Below, one piece after another: positions 10,054 to 21,652 of a stretch of 64,000 nucleotides of DNA (positions are counted from its first letter, which is position 1; each line of letters opens with the position of its first letter). The stretch lies in assembly GCA_949840345.1 (NCBI GenBank), contig CATKWX010000001.1, positions 91,538-155,537 on the forward strand, read 5' to 3'. The position numbers and the translations under genes were made by a program. The notes beneath the pieces were generated by a model, which did not search any database, had not been told where the DNA came from, and was given only the letters and a program-made list of their open reading frames with translations. Source of the stretch: an uncultured Eubacteriales bacterium (GTDB lineage: Bacteria; Bacillota; Clostridia; TANB77; CAG-508).

Positions 10054-12124
10054 TTACATCATACCTGTCATTGTGTTAAATGAACTTGACATACTTGAGA
10101 AGCCTATTACTACCATTGGTACTATTAAGAATCCTACGAATAAGCATACCATTGGTGCAAATCCAAGTACTTTTCCTATAAGTGCTTTTTTAGATATAAG
10201 TCTATCGTTTGCTTCTTTTCTTTTTTCTTGATAGTATGCTCTTTCTGTATCTAATTCGTCAAAAGCATCTACTATTGGTATTTTTTCTACTGCAGCTTGT
10301 AAGCTTTCAATTATTTGTTCCATTTGCTTAAATGATATATCGTTTTTCAATTCTTCTAATGCTTCCCAAGCACCTGCTTCATAGTTGTTTACACATTTTG
10401 ATATTGGTTCTCTGAAAATGTTTGAGTATCTTTCCATCCACTCTAATATCATTTCTACATTTACTCTTTCTATTTTCATAAGCATCATTATTATGGTATG
10501 GAACTGCATTACTTCGTTTTCCATTTCAAGTTGTCTCATTTTCTTTTGGAATACTAATAACCACATTGGTACATAGTATGCAACTGCTGCAAATAGGAAA
10601 GCCATAAGTAATTCGAACCATTGCATATACTCACTATTTACAATTGTTAATTTTCCAAAAATTCTCTCTGCTGCCTCGGCTCTTTCTGATTCCTTTTTGT
10701 CTTTATATTCTTTAGAATATTTTAAATCCTGTTCTATTAGTTCTTGTGTTATATCTGTTCTACCTTTGTATTTATCTAGATATACGTTATCTGATAGAGT
10801 TAGCTCCATCGCCTTTTTATTATCTCCACCTTGCGCACTTATCAGATCGTAATCTGTTGTAGGCTGTTCGTATACGTAATTTATAGCAACTTTATGTATT
10901 TGTTCAAATAAGAATAATGCTACAAAAAATGTTCCTATGCATATTAAAATTCTATTTATATATAAAGATTCCATTTTTTGCTTAGTTGCAGCATCTTTCA
11001 TTAATTGTATATTTTTTCTGTATTCTTTTGTTCCTTGTTTTGGTATAAATAGGTTTACTATTTTTTTAACTAATGGATTTCTATATGCTTTTGCTTGCCA
11101 AGTTTGATTTGGGTCTTTATATGCATCTTTAATGCTTCCATTGTCTTTTACTTTTCTTATTAATATGTAACATAAAAATGACAATACTAATAATATTATT
11201 TGTGTTATTAATCCTCCTTTTCCATCATAAAAGTTTGATGTAAAAGAGAAGGAACTAACAGCCCATTTTTTTAATGGCTCTATACATAATACTGGTAAGG
11301 CTGCAATGATTGATAAACTTTGGAATACATAGTCTATCTTATCTCTTTTTAATATTTCTAGTTGCATTTCTTGTGTTATGTTGTTTAAGTTTTTTAAATA
11401 TAGAGAACCTGTATCTACTTTTCTATCTCCAAATTCTCTTGTTAAATATGATATTCCTGCAAATTCTTTTAAAAAGCTATTTGGTGCAACATCATAATAT
11501 TTTTCTAGCTCCATTTCTGGATCGTCTGACTGTAATATTTCATATATTTTTTCAGCTTGTCTTGATACTTCTAGTTCATCGTTTTGAGCAGCTTCATATA
11601 TTGCCTCTTCTACCATATTGTATTCGTGATATGCATGTCTAACTTCAGCAAAGAAGTCTATTTGTTGTTTTAAAAGTTTTGTATCTATTTTGTCTACCAT
11701 ACCACTCATTCTAGATTCAATTAATATTCCTTCAAAGAATAACAATATTGTCATAAGCAGTGGATTAGTTTTAGCTGTAGCTATTATTACAATTGTAAGA
11801 GGTAGAACTATTGCTAGTCCTTTTGTAATTATTTTTGCTGTTTGAATTCTTGTGGTGTATTCGTCTTCTAGGTTTATTATTTCTAGTCTTCTTCTCATTT
11901 TGTTAACATATCTATTTAAAAATGGTATTTTTTTGTAGTATAAATACAATTTTTGATATGTAACTTCAGATTTATTACTTTTTTGCTTTGCGCCTTCTTT
12001 TAATTGCTTTATATGTTTTGCTTGCTTGTCTGTTTTTTTCATAATAATTACATAAGCAATTACAACTAAAATAAATAGTCCTCCGGCATATAAACATTAA
12101 TGTTTTTATAAAATCTTGTGACAT
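10054..12124 (-). CDS. TadB/TadC-like type II secretion F-domain membrane protein; proposed start at 12124 with +1 frameshift at CGGA (12085..12082)
   Basis: 662 aa ORF with multiple TMs; upstream ATG frame MSQDFIKTLMFIC then C|GGA GGA restores GGLFILVVIAYVII-MKKTDKQ, a complete TM helix. Confidence 0.75.
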
Positions 12125-12158
12125 TTTGTGGTATTACACCTCTTTTCTGCTCTTTAGT

Positions 12159-14130
12159 TTATTTATTTGCTAGTGGTTTTCTTCCTCTTTTTTTAGGTCC
12201 TATTGATACGTTTTCTTCTTTATCTGAATCGTATATCATTGTTGCTTTTAGTGCATCTTTTCCCCAGTGTTTTTCTATAAATTTATTGAATTCTTCTGCA
12301 TCTGTGTCGTCCATATTTGCTCTCATTTCTCTTAAGTTGTAGTCAGATATTTTATTTGTTACTACATATTCTCCATCCACATATTCTAGTATGTTTACAT
12401 ATTTATATGATTCCTTATTAGTTACTTTTGAGAAATATTGTGTTGCATTATCCATAAATTTGTCTATTTTTCCTTCTAAGGTTTTTTCTTTTCTATGGTC
12501 GTAAGTATATTCATTTTTATCTTCTATTGGAATACATTCTGTTATTCTTTCTATGTATCTTCTTCCTCTAAAGTCTTTTACTTGGTGAATATCGAAGTTT
12601 AAAACTTGCACAACTTGCTCTTCTGCAGTTTTTTCGTCTGTGAATACTCCTGTTCTTAACATTGAGTTTCTTAAGGCTGTAACTAAGTTTGGAAATGTTT
12701 TTGCATGGTGAGTAAATAATGTGAATTTAGATGCAACCTGTGCTGCTTGTATCATCCAAGATGCTACGGGGTCTGTTGCAACCTCACCTATGATGTTAAC
12801 AGAACCGTCCGTTTTCTTTTGAACGTCTAATCCCATTTGTCCTGATATTGTTTCTGTTTCTCTAAATGATAATATGTTTCTTGTTGGATATATTTTTCTT
12901 AAGTGTAACTCGAATGCAGTTTCTTGAACCCTTATGTTCATTGTTTCGTATATGTTTTCTATCATACCCATAAGTGTTGTTGTTTTTCCGGCAACCTTGC
13001 TCTCCTGTGATTGCTGTAATTCTTGCACCTTTTACTAAGAATTTTAAAAGATCTATTGCATCTTCTTTTCCTGGTAATGTTATTAATTGTTCTAGTGTTG
13101 CTCTTTTTACGTCGAACTTTCTTACGAAGAATGCCCAAGTTTCTGAAAAGCTTGGTCTTACAACAACAACACGTGAACCATCTTTCATTTCGTTAATTTT
13201 AAATCCATTTGTGTCTGATAATTGTCCCGGATTGTTATATTTATATATGTTTTGACATACTCTTTTTAATTCTGCTTCTGTACCAAATGAAAGGAAAGCT
13301 AATCTTATAGATTTTCCTTGGAAGAATATCCATATTGAGTCACATGCACGTGGTACTTTTCTTTCTGTTATTTGTGTTAAATAATCTCCATCTGTTTGTG
13401 CAACTTGGCTTAAGAATGATTCTGGAAGTCCAGATACACCACCAGATACACCATCTATGTTCATATCTCTAACTTCGTCTATACTACTGTATCCTTTATA
13501 GTGTTGATAAATTCTTTGTGTTATTACGTTTAATTTGTCTTCTAATGATAATGCAAAGTTTTCTTTTTCGTAGATATTGCTTATTTCATCTTCTGTGATA
13601 ACATATGATGGTTTTGATTCTCCTGCTATGTATTTTAATACTGCTAAATCATATTTTTTTATTAATTGTGTTAATGCCTCATAACCAAATTCTTTTTTAT
13701 ACATATATATTAATATGTCGAATTTATCTTGTGCTGTTAATAGAGATGGTACATCAAAAGGTATAGCTCTAGATATGTTTGTTTCATCAACACCATATTC
13801 TTTTAATAAAAGGTCATATATAATTTCTTTTACATATTTTTTATCGTTTACGTCTCCATATGTACAACCTTTTAAAGCTTTTTTCAATTCATATTTTTTG
13901 TTCTTTCTTCTTTTTAATTCTTCTTCTGAAAGACCAATATCGTATAAATTTACTTTTGTTATTTCATCTATTCTTCTTTTTACGAATGTTGTCATTCTTT
14001 CTAATGAATATGTTTGGTCATCCTTTGCATATTGTTCTTCTTCTTTTTGGCTTTGTCTTTTTCTAATAAAGTATCTTAAAAGTATATATACAATTAAAAT
14101 AACCAATAATGTTAATAACATATTACTCAT
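12159..14130 (-). CDS. CpaF/TadA-like secretion ATPase, one CDS with +1 frameshift at CGGA (12990..12987)
   Basis: ORF 12862..14130 ends ITGEQGC-RKNNN; skipping C gives GEQGCGKTTTLMG (Walker A) in frame with ORF 12159..13028. Confidence 0.9.
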
Positions 14131-14169
14131 TTTATCTTAAGCCTCCCTTTTGTTTTATCTGCTAGTAAC

Positions 14170-15015
14170 TTATATTCTCTTTCCGGCTAACCTTAATCTT
14201 TCTTTTATTGTTGCTACTGTTTTCTTTATTTCTTCTATAAATAATGCATTTCTATCTGTTGGATTTAAGTTTCTAAATCTTAAGAAGTAGTCTGCTACTT
14301 TTCCTTCATTACATGCTTCAAAAAATAATGTGTTATATGGTATAACAGATACTTCTCCTTTATATCCTAAAGTTCTTGCTATGTTTTTTGCATTATATTT
14401 TGAGAATTTATCGTATCTTCCTACTAAAACTATTGAATTTCCCTTTTTGAATATCATATTTTCGTCTCTTATTTTTTCGAATTCTTTTAATAGTTTTAAC
14501 CTTTGTGTAATATTAACTACTATTAAATCTGACATATTTAATATGCCTTTTATATAATCGTTATCTAATCCTTTATTTAAATCTACAAATACTAAATCGT
14601 AAAATTGATTTGCAGCTTGTATAACTTCTCCATAGGTTTGTCTTACTTTTTCGTATTCTTGATAAGTTTCAGCTTTTGAACCTGATAGAACTTCTAATCT
14701 ATTTTCCGGGAAAACAAGTCTAGTATAATTAGTTACAGCTTCTGGTGTTAGTTTATTGCTTAAGGTTAGTTTAACTAATCCATCTATTCCAGCTGATACA
14801 TCTTTTTTATCTCCAGCAATTTCTTTTAGTAATTCTTCGTTTTTTGGTTCCCAATAGCAAGTTTCTAATGTATCGTCGTTAAATACTGTTGATACTACAA
14901 GTATTTTATAGTTGTGTTCAACTGCCATATGTGTTGCAATTGCTGCTATTGATAATGTTTTTGCTGTTTCTTCTTTTCCATTGCTCCAGAATGTAACTAT
15001 TGCCATTTTTTTCAT
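14170..15015 (-). CDS. ParA/MinD-like P-loop protein of the Tad locus
   Basis: MKKMAIVTFWSNGKEETAKTLSIAAIA; position between cpaF-like and cpaB-like genes. Confidence 0.65.
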   Translation of the reverse strand: MKKMAIVTFWSNGKEETAKTLSIAAIATHMAVEHNYKILVVSTVFNDDTLETCYWEPKNEELLKEIAGDKKDVSAGIDGLVKLTLSNKLTPEAVTNYTRLVFPENRLEVLSGSKAETYQEYEKVRQTYGEVIQAANQFYDLVFVDLNKGLDNDYIKGILNMSDLIVVNITQRLKLLKEFEKIRDENMIFKKGNSIVLVGRYDKFSKYNAKNIARTLGYKGEVSVIPYNTLFFEACNEGKVADYFLRFRNLNPTDRNALFIEEIKKTVATIKERLRLAGKRI

Positions 15016-15190
15016 TCCCTTCTTCTTTTGTTATTAAGATATTCCTTCGAAGTGCGGAACGACGAGGGCGTCGTTCCCTACGGTGTTTACAATTTGTCTG
15101 TATTTATTATACTTAATTTAGTATTCCTTCGAAGTGTAGAACGACGTTGGTCTGTTCCCTACGGTGTTTGCAATAAATTTGTTAAAAAGT

Positions 15191-15880
15191 TTATCCTTTT
15201 TCTATTAGTTTGTAGACTTTTTTTAAATCGTACATACTTACTCCTGTAATTTCTTGAGCTAACATAGAAAATCCGTTAAGATATTCTGGTGTTAAGTTTT
15301 TTAATTTTATTCTTGATACTCTTTGGTTTTCTATTATTGTACTCATATCCCCTTGCTCGAATGGGAAGTATATTATTTCTTCATTCCATACAATTTTATA
15401 ATTAGAGGATAAGAAGTTTAAATAATCGTCTTCTTCTCTATCTTGATTTCTTGAGAATAATACTTTTTTCATTTTTATTGTTTCTCTTAATCCACTTAAA
15501 ATTTCTAATCCTTTTTTTAGTGAATACAAATCAAATGAAGTAACGAAGTAATTTCTTTGTGCAGTATACATATCAAATTTTTCAAAAACTTTGCTTGAAT
15601 CTGTATCTATTAGGGCAATATCATATAAGCTTTCTATTTTTTCTATTCCTAAATAGTCTTCAATTTCTTCAAAGTCTACAAATCCTACTGCTACGTCAAA
15701 ATCTTCATATTGTGTTACATATGATTTGGTTGGATTTATTACTGGAACTATATATTTCGCTTTTTGATTAAGGGTAGAGTCAATTACAATTACTCTTTTA
15801 CCCAAAACTGTTAGTATTTTTGCTATATATATTATAAAGTCTGTTTTATCGTAAGCTCCTACGAAACCAAATTTCTCCAT
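15191..15880 (-). CDS. ParA-like/CpaE-type accessory protein
   Basis: MEKFGFVGAYDKTDFIIYIAKILTVLGKRVIVIDSTLNQKAKYIVP. Confidence 0.55.
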   Translation of the reverse strand: MEKFGFVGAYDKTDFIIYIAKILTVLGKRVIVIDSTLNQKAKYIVPVINPTKSYVTQYEDFDVAVGFVDFEEIEDYLGIEKIESLYDIALIDTDSSKVFEKFDMYTAQRNYFVTSFDLYSLKKGLEILSGLRETIKMKKVLFSRNQDREEDDYLNFLSSNYKIVWNEEIIYFPFEQGDMSTIIENQRVSRIKLKNLTPEYLNGFSMLAQEITGVSMYDLKKVYKLIEKG

Positions 15881-15900
15881 TATAGTTCCCCCATTTTTCT

Positions 15901-16821
15901 TTAGTTTACTCCATATAGGAATTCTTCTCTAGCTTGTTTTGCCTTTTCTCTAGCTTCTTCCATTTGTGCTTGGATATTGTCTATTGCTTGATCTGAATAT
16001 TTATTTAATTCAGTTTGTATATTATTTCTTAATGCTGATTCATTAGTATATCTAGTAACTAGACTATCTTTTGCTTCTTTAACTATATTAGGATTTTGTT
16101 GTATTAAATATGCTACTTCTTGTGATGGCACATATGTAATTGATGCTGCTGTTTGCATTCCAGGTTCAACATATTTTGTTACATATATGTTCGATGCAGG
16201 TGCTATATATGATTCTACCATTGCATTACTCATTAATAATATTTCTTCTTCTGCTAATTGTAACCATATTGTATCTGCTGTTATATCTTTAACTTCTTTA
16301 TGTGATACAACAATATAGTCTTGTCCATTAGGCATATGTAACCTTATATCTACATATTCTCCAGGATCTAATTGAATTGGTAATTGTAGCATATTATATT
16401 CTTGTATTCTTTCACTCGCTTGTAATGCTTTATCTTCATATAACATGCTATCGCTTAAAATTGTACCCTCATCTAAATCTATTTTACTTTTGTATCCAGA
16501 ATATGAGAAAGATTTATCTACCCAATTATCTTTTCCATCTTTTGTTACTTTAGTTTTTGAAGCAAATGCTCCTTTAGGCGCTGCTTCTGAAGCAACTAAT
16601 ACACTAGTAACTTTAGAGCTTGTTATTTCTTCTCCTGATTTAACAGATGTATTTAATCTATATACATATGTTTGAGCAGCTGCTTGCTCCTCTTGTTTTT
16701 TCTCATCTTTCTTTAGTAAAAAGAACATTGCCGCCATTGCCACTGCTGCTATTATTAACATTAATAACATTCCTAATAAAAACGAATTTCTTGATTTTTT
16801 TTGCATTGGATTAGATGCCAT
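15901..16821 (-). CDS. CpaB/RcpC-like (SAF domain) pilus assembly protein
   Basis: N-terminal TM followed by VKSGEEITSSKVTSV... LDEGTILSDSMLYE SAF-like segment. Confidence 0.7.
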   Translation of the reverse strand: MASNPMQKKSRNSFLLGMLLMLIIAAVAMAAMFFLLKKDEKKQEEQAAAQTYVYRLNTSVKSGEEITSSKVTSVLVASEAAPKGAFASKTKVTKDGKDNWVDKSFSYSGYKSKIDLDEGTILSDSMLYEDKALQASERIQEYNMLQLPIQLDPGEYVDIRLHMPNGQDYIVVSHKEVKDITADTIWLQLAEEEILLMSNAMVESYIAPASNIYVTKYVEPGMQTAASITYVPSQEVAYLIQQNPNIVKEAKDSLVTRYTNESALRNNIQTELNKYSDQAIDNIQAQMEEAREKAKQAREEFLYGVN

Positions 16822-16953
16822 ATTTATTTCCCCCTTAAAAATAATTCTTCATTAGATTACATTTTACTTTATTATACAATAATCTTCATTATAAAAACAA
16901 TAACAGTGCCTAATATGACACAAAAATAATACATTTGTAATATATTTGTAATA

Positions 16954-17826
16954 TTACTGTAATATTTTTTCTATAGCCTCTGCTACTCCATTAGAATTAT
17001 GGTCTGCAACTACCATATTTCCTATATGTTTTGCAGCTAATGCGCTGTTTCCCATAACAGCACCTAGACCTGCGTGTTCTATCATTTCTTTATCGTTTAT
17101 ATTATCTCCTATTGCCATTATATATTTTTTATTTATTCCTAATTTTTTGCTAACGCATTTTATTGCTGACCATTTGTTAATATTTTTTCTTGTTATTTCT
17201 GTATAATAATATTGCATTATCATTTCTTCATTATTTATTTTTAGCATTTTTTTTGTTGAATGTTCAACTTCTATAACATCTACGTTTTTTATATGTTTTA
17301 GTTTTTTTATTATGTTGCTGAATATACTTTTGTCTGCATCTTGTATTGATATTTTTAAGTATTTCTCTCTATTATTTGTTTTAACATATTCATATAAATT
17401 TGGTATTACATTTATACTTGTTTTTTTGTCTTCTGGTTTTGATAAATTTTCGCTATGATATACTAATGGACTGTAGTTTAGCGATTTTGTTAATATGCTA
17501 GATTTCGTATGTAAGCTATAAAATATGCTATTTTGTTCGCATATTTCTAGTATTTTTAATACATCTTTCTTTTTTATTGATTTATCGTATATATCTTTGT
17601 TTTTTTGTATATCATAAGCTAGAGCACCATTTCCCGCAATTAGATATTTATTTGAATTAATTTCTGATGCAAAATTTTTTATTGAATCTTTTGACCTTCC
17701 TGACGCTAAGATTACTTCAATTCCTTGCTCTTGTGCTTTTTTTATAGCGTTTTTATTTTCTTCACTTATTAATCCCTTTGAATTTAATAATGTTCCATCT
17801 AAATCAATTGCTATTAATTTATACAT
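16954..17826 (-). CDS. Cof-type HAD-IIB family hydrolase
   Basis: MYKLIAIDLDGTLLNSKG...MAIGDNINDKEMIEHAGLGAVMGNS. Confidence 0.92.
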   Translation of the reverse strand: MYKLIAIDLDGTLLNSKGLISEENKNAIKKAQEQGIEVILASGRSKDSIKNFASEINSNKYLIAGNGALAYDIQKNKDIYDKSIKKKDVLKILEICEQNSIFYSLHTKSSILTKSLNYSPLVYHSENLSKPEDKKTSINVIPNLYEYVKTNNREKYLKISIQDADKSIFSNIIKKLKHIKNVDVIEVEHSTKKMLKINNEEMIMQYYYTEITRKNINKWSAIKCVSKKLGINKKYIMAIGDNINDKEMIEHAGLGAVMGNSALAAKHIGNMVVADHNSNGVAEAIEKILQ

Positions 17827-18016
17827 AACATACCTCTTTTTTGTAAATAATTCATATTATATCATTATTACTTTTTTTTACAATATGTTACAAAAATTTT
17901 TTACAAAAATTTCTAGTTTAAAAAAGCATTTATTGCACATCATATATATTGAAAAAGCACAAAGTTGTTTTTTCAATAATAGATAAATATTTCATATCCT
18001 AGGAGGTGAAACGATA

Positions 18017-18223
18017 ATGGCAAGCACAAACAATAATAAAAAATTAGTTCCAGAAGCTATGGATTCTTTAGACAGATTCAAATATGAAGTAGCTAGTGAA
18101 GTTGGTGTTAATTTAAAAAACGGTTACAATGGTGATATATCAGCTAAAGACGCTGGTAAAATAGGTGGTAACATGGTTAAGAAAATGATCCAACAAGCTG
18201 AAAATTCTATGATAGGTAGATAG
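18017..18223 (+). CDS. alpha/beta-type small acid-soluble spore protein
   Basis: RBS AGGAGGTGA; LDRFKYEVASEVGVNL...DISAKDAGKIGGNMVKKMI. Confidence 0.95.
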   Translation: MASTNNNKKLVPEAMDSLDRFKYEVASEVGVNLKNGYNGDISAKDAGKIGGNMVKKMIQQAENSMIGR

Positions 18224-18284
18224 TTTTTACTAAAATATTAGTTTTAGGCAGGATAGTTTAAGGTTGTTGCTTTTATGAATACAT

Positions 18285-18312
18285 AAAGGCAGGAGCTTTA
18301 GCTCCTGCCTTT
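18285..18312. terminator. terminator hairpin between convergent genes
   Basis: AAAGGCAGGAGCTTTAGCTCCTGCCTTT. Confidence 0.85.
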
Positions 18313-18320
18313 AATATTAA

Positions 18321-19410
18321 TTAAATTAATTCTCTTTTTACATATTTTGAAGTCATTAAACTTAATACACCACCATATGTTAGTTTGAATTTTATTTCAT
18401 CCCCTACTTTAAAATCTTCCTTACAGTCTGATATGTCTAATATAATATGGTCACTGCTACCACCTAGTACAATTATCTCGTTAATTTCTGGTATTAATGT
18501 ATCTAATCTTACATCTTGTTTTCCTAGTGCTATAATTGCTTTTTTTCTAATTCCCCTATCTACAAATGTTGGTATTCTTCCAAAAGAATCTACATAATGC
18601 TTTCCGCCTTGGAACTGATGCTTTTTCTTTTAATTCTATTATTTGAGTTTTTAAAATGAAGTTATTTCTATTAAACTCTAAAATTGGTTCTTCAAAACAA
18701 GGTACATTTCCTAAAAATATAGATTCGCCTACTCTTAAATTATTTATTCTGCTAGGTAGTTCACCATTTTTTAACATCTTAAATGAACTTGAATTTCCAC
18801 CAGAAATTAATTCAAATTTAAAGTTAAATTTCTTTTCTAGCTCTTCTACTACACAAACCAATTCATTCATATTTTCATTAGTAGGAATTGTTGCTCCATA
18901 ACAGCTTAAATTTGTACCTAAACCATATAATTTTATATTTGATAATTCTAAAATTTGTGGTATTATTTTTTCTAATTCCTCTTTTGAACAGCCTTCTCTT
19001 AAGTCTCCTAGCTCGTACATTAATATAATTTTATGAATTTTGTTTTGTTTTATAGCAGCTTCGTTTAACGCTTTTATTACATCTAATTCACTATTTAAGC
19101 TAACATCGCTATATTTTACGACATCTTGAGTTTCACAAAGCATTGGTATTCTTATTAACCATTTTTCTGCTTTTATATCTTCATAGCTTATTAGATTTTC
19201 TATTCTAGATTCTCCTATACAATTTACTCCATTATCTACTAATGCTTTTACAATTTCTTTATTGTCTGATACTACTTTAGTTACTAAACAGTAAGTTTTG
19301 TTTTGGCTTTCGCAAATTTTTTTCATTGATTTAGCATTTTCAATAATTTTACTTAAATTTATCTCAACCGCTGGATACACTTTATTATTCTTCCTTTCTC
19401 TTGTTTTCAA
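18321..19410 (-). CDS. PLP-dependent amino-acid racemase (ornithine racemase/alanine racemase-like), +1 frameshift at CGGA (18606..18603)
   Basis: 0-frame ends at ...SVPR-RKALCRFFWKNTNICR; skipping C gives SVPRGKHYVDSFGRIPTFVDRGIRKKAIIALGKQDVRLDTLIPEINEIIVLGGSSDHIILDISDCKEDFKVGDEIKFKLTYGGVLSLMTSKYVKRELI. Confidence 0.88.
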
Positions 19411-20122
19411 TAAATTTCTTTATACATTCCATGGAATTTAATTCTATTTCAAATTCTTCTTTTTCTATAGCGTTTTCTATTTCTTCTCCTTTATTTGCCA
19501 TAGCCAATTTTACAAGTTTTTCTGTATACCATGGGTTTTTTACAAGTACTGGACCTAATGCATTTGTAAATATTACATTTTTATATTTTGCACCTTCTGA
19601 ATTTCCATCATTATTTCCCATACCATATATAACTTTCCCTAAAGCTATGTCTGAATTTAGTTTTGTATCTATTAATTGTATTTGATTTGCCATAATTTCA
19701 GTATTTTCTTCTCCTATAGTAAAATGCAAGTCATTTCCATATACATCTTTTCTTTCTGTACATATCATATCTAATACGCCTAAGCCTTTAAACTTAGTTC
19801 CATCTGCCCTTAAAGTTTCTTTAGCCATAATGCAACCAGTTGTACCTATTAATATTATTATTTTTCCAGCTTCTATATATTCCATTAGTTCTTTTTCTTG
19901 TGCTTCTAATGCATATACAAGTGTTGGCATTACTTTTACTTCTCCTACATTGAATAGGATTATATCTGTATTCTTGAAATCTATTTTTTCATTATATTTT
20001 TCTATTTTTGTTACTTTTGTTTCTATGCCTAATAGTTTTGCCACTCTTTCTAGCGCAAATAAGTTTCCTCTATCTCCGTGCAAATTTAATATATCAGGAT
20101 ATGCCCAAACTATGTTTAACAT
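19385..20122 (-). CDS. gatD: lipid II isoglutaminyl synthase glutaminase subunit
   Basis: MLNIVWAYPDILNLHGDRGN; adjacent to murT. Confidence 0.88.
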   Translation of the reverse strand: MLNIVWAYPDILNLHGDRGNLFALERVAKLLGIETKVTKIEKYNEKIDFKNTDIILFNVGEVKVMPTLVYALEAQEKELMEYIEAGKIIILIGTTGCIMAKETLRADGTKFKGLGVLDMICTERKDVYGNDLHFTIGEENTEIMANQIQLIDTKLNSDIALGKVIYGMGNNDGNSEGAKYKNVIFTNALGPVLVKNPWYTEKLVKLAMANKGEEIENAIEKEEFEIELNSMECIKKFIENKRKEE

Positions 20123-20133
20123 TTTCTTGCCCC

Positions 20134-21492
20134 CTATTTTAATTTTTCCATATGTCTTTCTAATGCTTCATATGCGTGTAACCAAGTTATTAAGTATACA
20201 TTTTTTGTATCGTATTTATCTAATTCTTCTAAAATATCTACAATTTCTTCTGTTGGAAGTACTTTAATCTTGTCCTTTTCTACTCCTGCATATATTAATA
20301 TATTTGCACTATCATATGCAACAGCTTCTGAAAAACATATATATTTGTCGATATTAGAATTTATTAATTCTTTATAATCACAATCAAATCCATAAAATGT
20401 GTTTGTATAATATGGTTTAAAGTCTTTTAATTCTTCTAGCCCTATGGCTAATATTTTATTTGTTTTATCTAATGAAACATAGTCTAATGCAGATTGTAAA
20501 GTCTCTGGGTTTTCTTGTTTTATACGTATATATTTTATTTCTTTATCTTTATATTTTATTGTTTCTAATCTTCCACCTATATTTTTAAAGGTATTAAATG
20601 ATTCTTGTATTTTTTCTTCAGAAATCCCGAAGTTTTTGCATATAGCAATACATAGAACATAATTGTATAAGAAAAATGGTTGTGTATAATTCATTGTATA
20701 TTTTGTATTTCCGCATTCAAAAGTATTATCTTCATAATTAATATTTTTCGCAAAATATTCAATATCATCTTCACTTTTGAAACCACAATTTACACATTTA
20801 AATTTTCCTACATTATCTATATTGTAATATTGAAATTTTACTTTATCATTGCATTTTGGACAAGGCAAAGTGACATCATAAAAATCATTTTTTTCAAATG
20901 ATTTATCATTTCTTTCTATTCCATAATATACTACCTTACATCCAATATCTTCGAAAGATTTTACTCTTGGCTCTTCGTTATTTACATATATAGTCATATC
21001 TTTATTTAAAACTGCTTTGATTTTTTGATAGATGAAATCTGGCTCTCCATTTCTTTGTACTTGGTCTTTTTGTAGGTTTGTTATACATATATTTTTTGCT
21101 GGTAATTGATCAAAGGTTTGCTTCAAATATCTTTCATCTGTTTCAAATATCATATACTCTGTTTTTATTTTTCCCGTTATTGTAGAATTTTTTATCATTG
21201 CTGTAGCAATTCCTGTAATTAAGTTTGCTCCTTCTAGATTTGTTGTAACAGTTTTTCCTGCAGTTTTTAAAGCATTTATTATCATATTGTTTGTTGTTGA
21301 TTTTCCGTTTGTTCCTGTAATAAATACTACTTTGCTATAATCTATATTTTTAAATTCTTTTATGAAATTCTTACAAATTTTATATGCATATTTTCCAGAA
21401 AGATTTGTACCTCTTCCTTTAGCTATTATATTAACAATGAAAGCTATTGTTTTTCCTACTATTAGTGCTATATGAAATTTTATTTTTTTCAT
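20134..21492 (-). CDS. murT: Mur ligase family, lipid II isoglutaminyl synthase subunit
   Basis: VVFITGTNGKSTTNNMI, Cys4 zinc-like insert CPKCNDK...CVNCGF. Confidence 0.9.
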   Translation of the reverse strand: MKKIKFHIALIVGKTIAFIVNIIAKGRGTNLSGKYAYKICKNFIKEFKNIDYSKVVFITGTNGKSTTNNMIINALKTAGKTVTTNLEGANLITGIATAMIKNSTITGKIKTEYMIFETDERYLKQTFDQLPAKNICITNLQKDQVQRNGEPDFIYQKIKAVLNKDMTIYVNNEEPRVKSFEDIGCKVVYYGIERNDKSFEKNDFYDVTLPCPKCNDKVKFQYYNIDNVGKFKCVNCGFKSEDDIEYFAKNINYEDNTFECGNTKYTMNYTQPFFLYNYVLCIAICKNFGISEEKIQESFNTFKNIGGRLETIKYKDKEIKYIRIKQENPETLQSALDYVSLDKTNKILAIGLEELKDFKPYYTNTFYGFDCDYKELINSNIDKYICFSEAVAYDSANILIYAGVEKDKIKVLPTEEIVDILEELDKYDTKNVYLITWLHAYEALERHMEKLK

Positions 21493-21539
21493 TTTCTAAA
21501 CAACCCTTTCTATGATTATGGACGGTATAATTTGCCCCC

Positions 21540-21650
21540 ATACAATTAACGGAACGGCGAGGGCGCCGTTCCCTACAATTTAATTATTCATTTGGGCACA
21601 GTGGTGTCATAACCTAACGGGTATTCCCACAAACGGTGCCCCTACAATTC
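21540..21650. repeat. palindromic intergenic repeats
   Basis: GGAACGGCGAGGGCGCCGTTCCCTACA and GGGCACAGTGGTGTCATAACCTAACGGGTATTCCCACAAACGGTGCCCCTACA (near-identical to 2173-2226). Confidence 0.85.
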
Positions 21651-21652
21651 GT

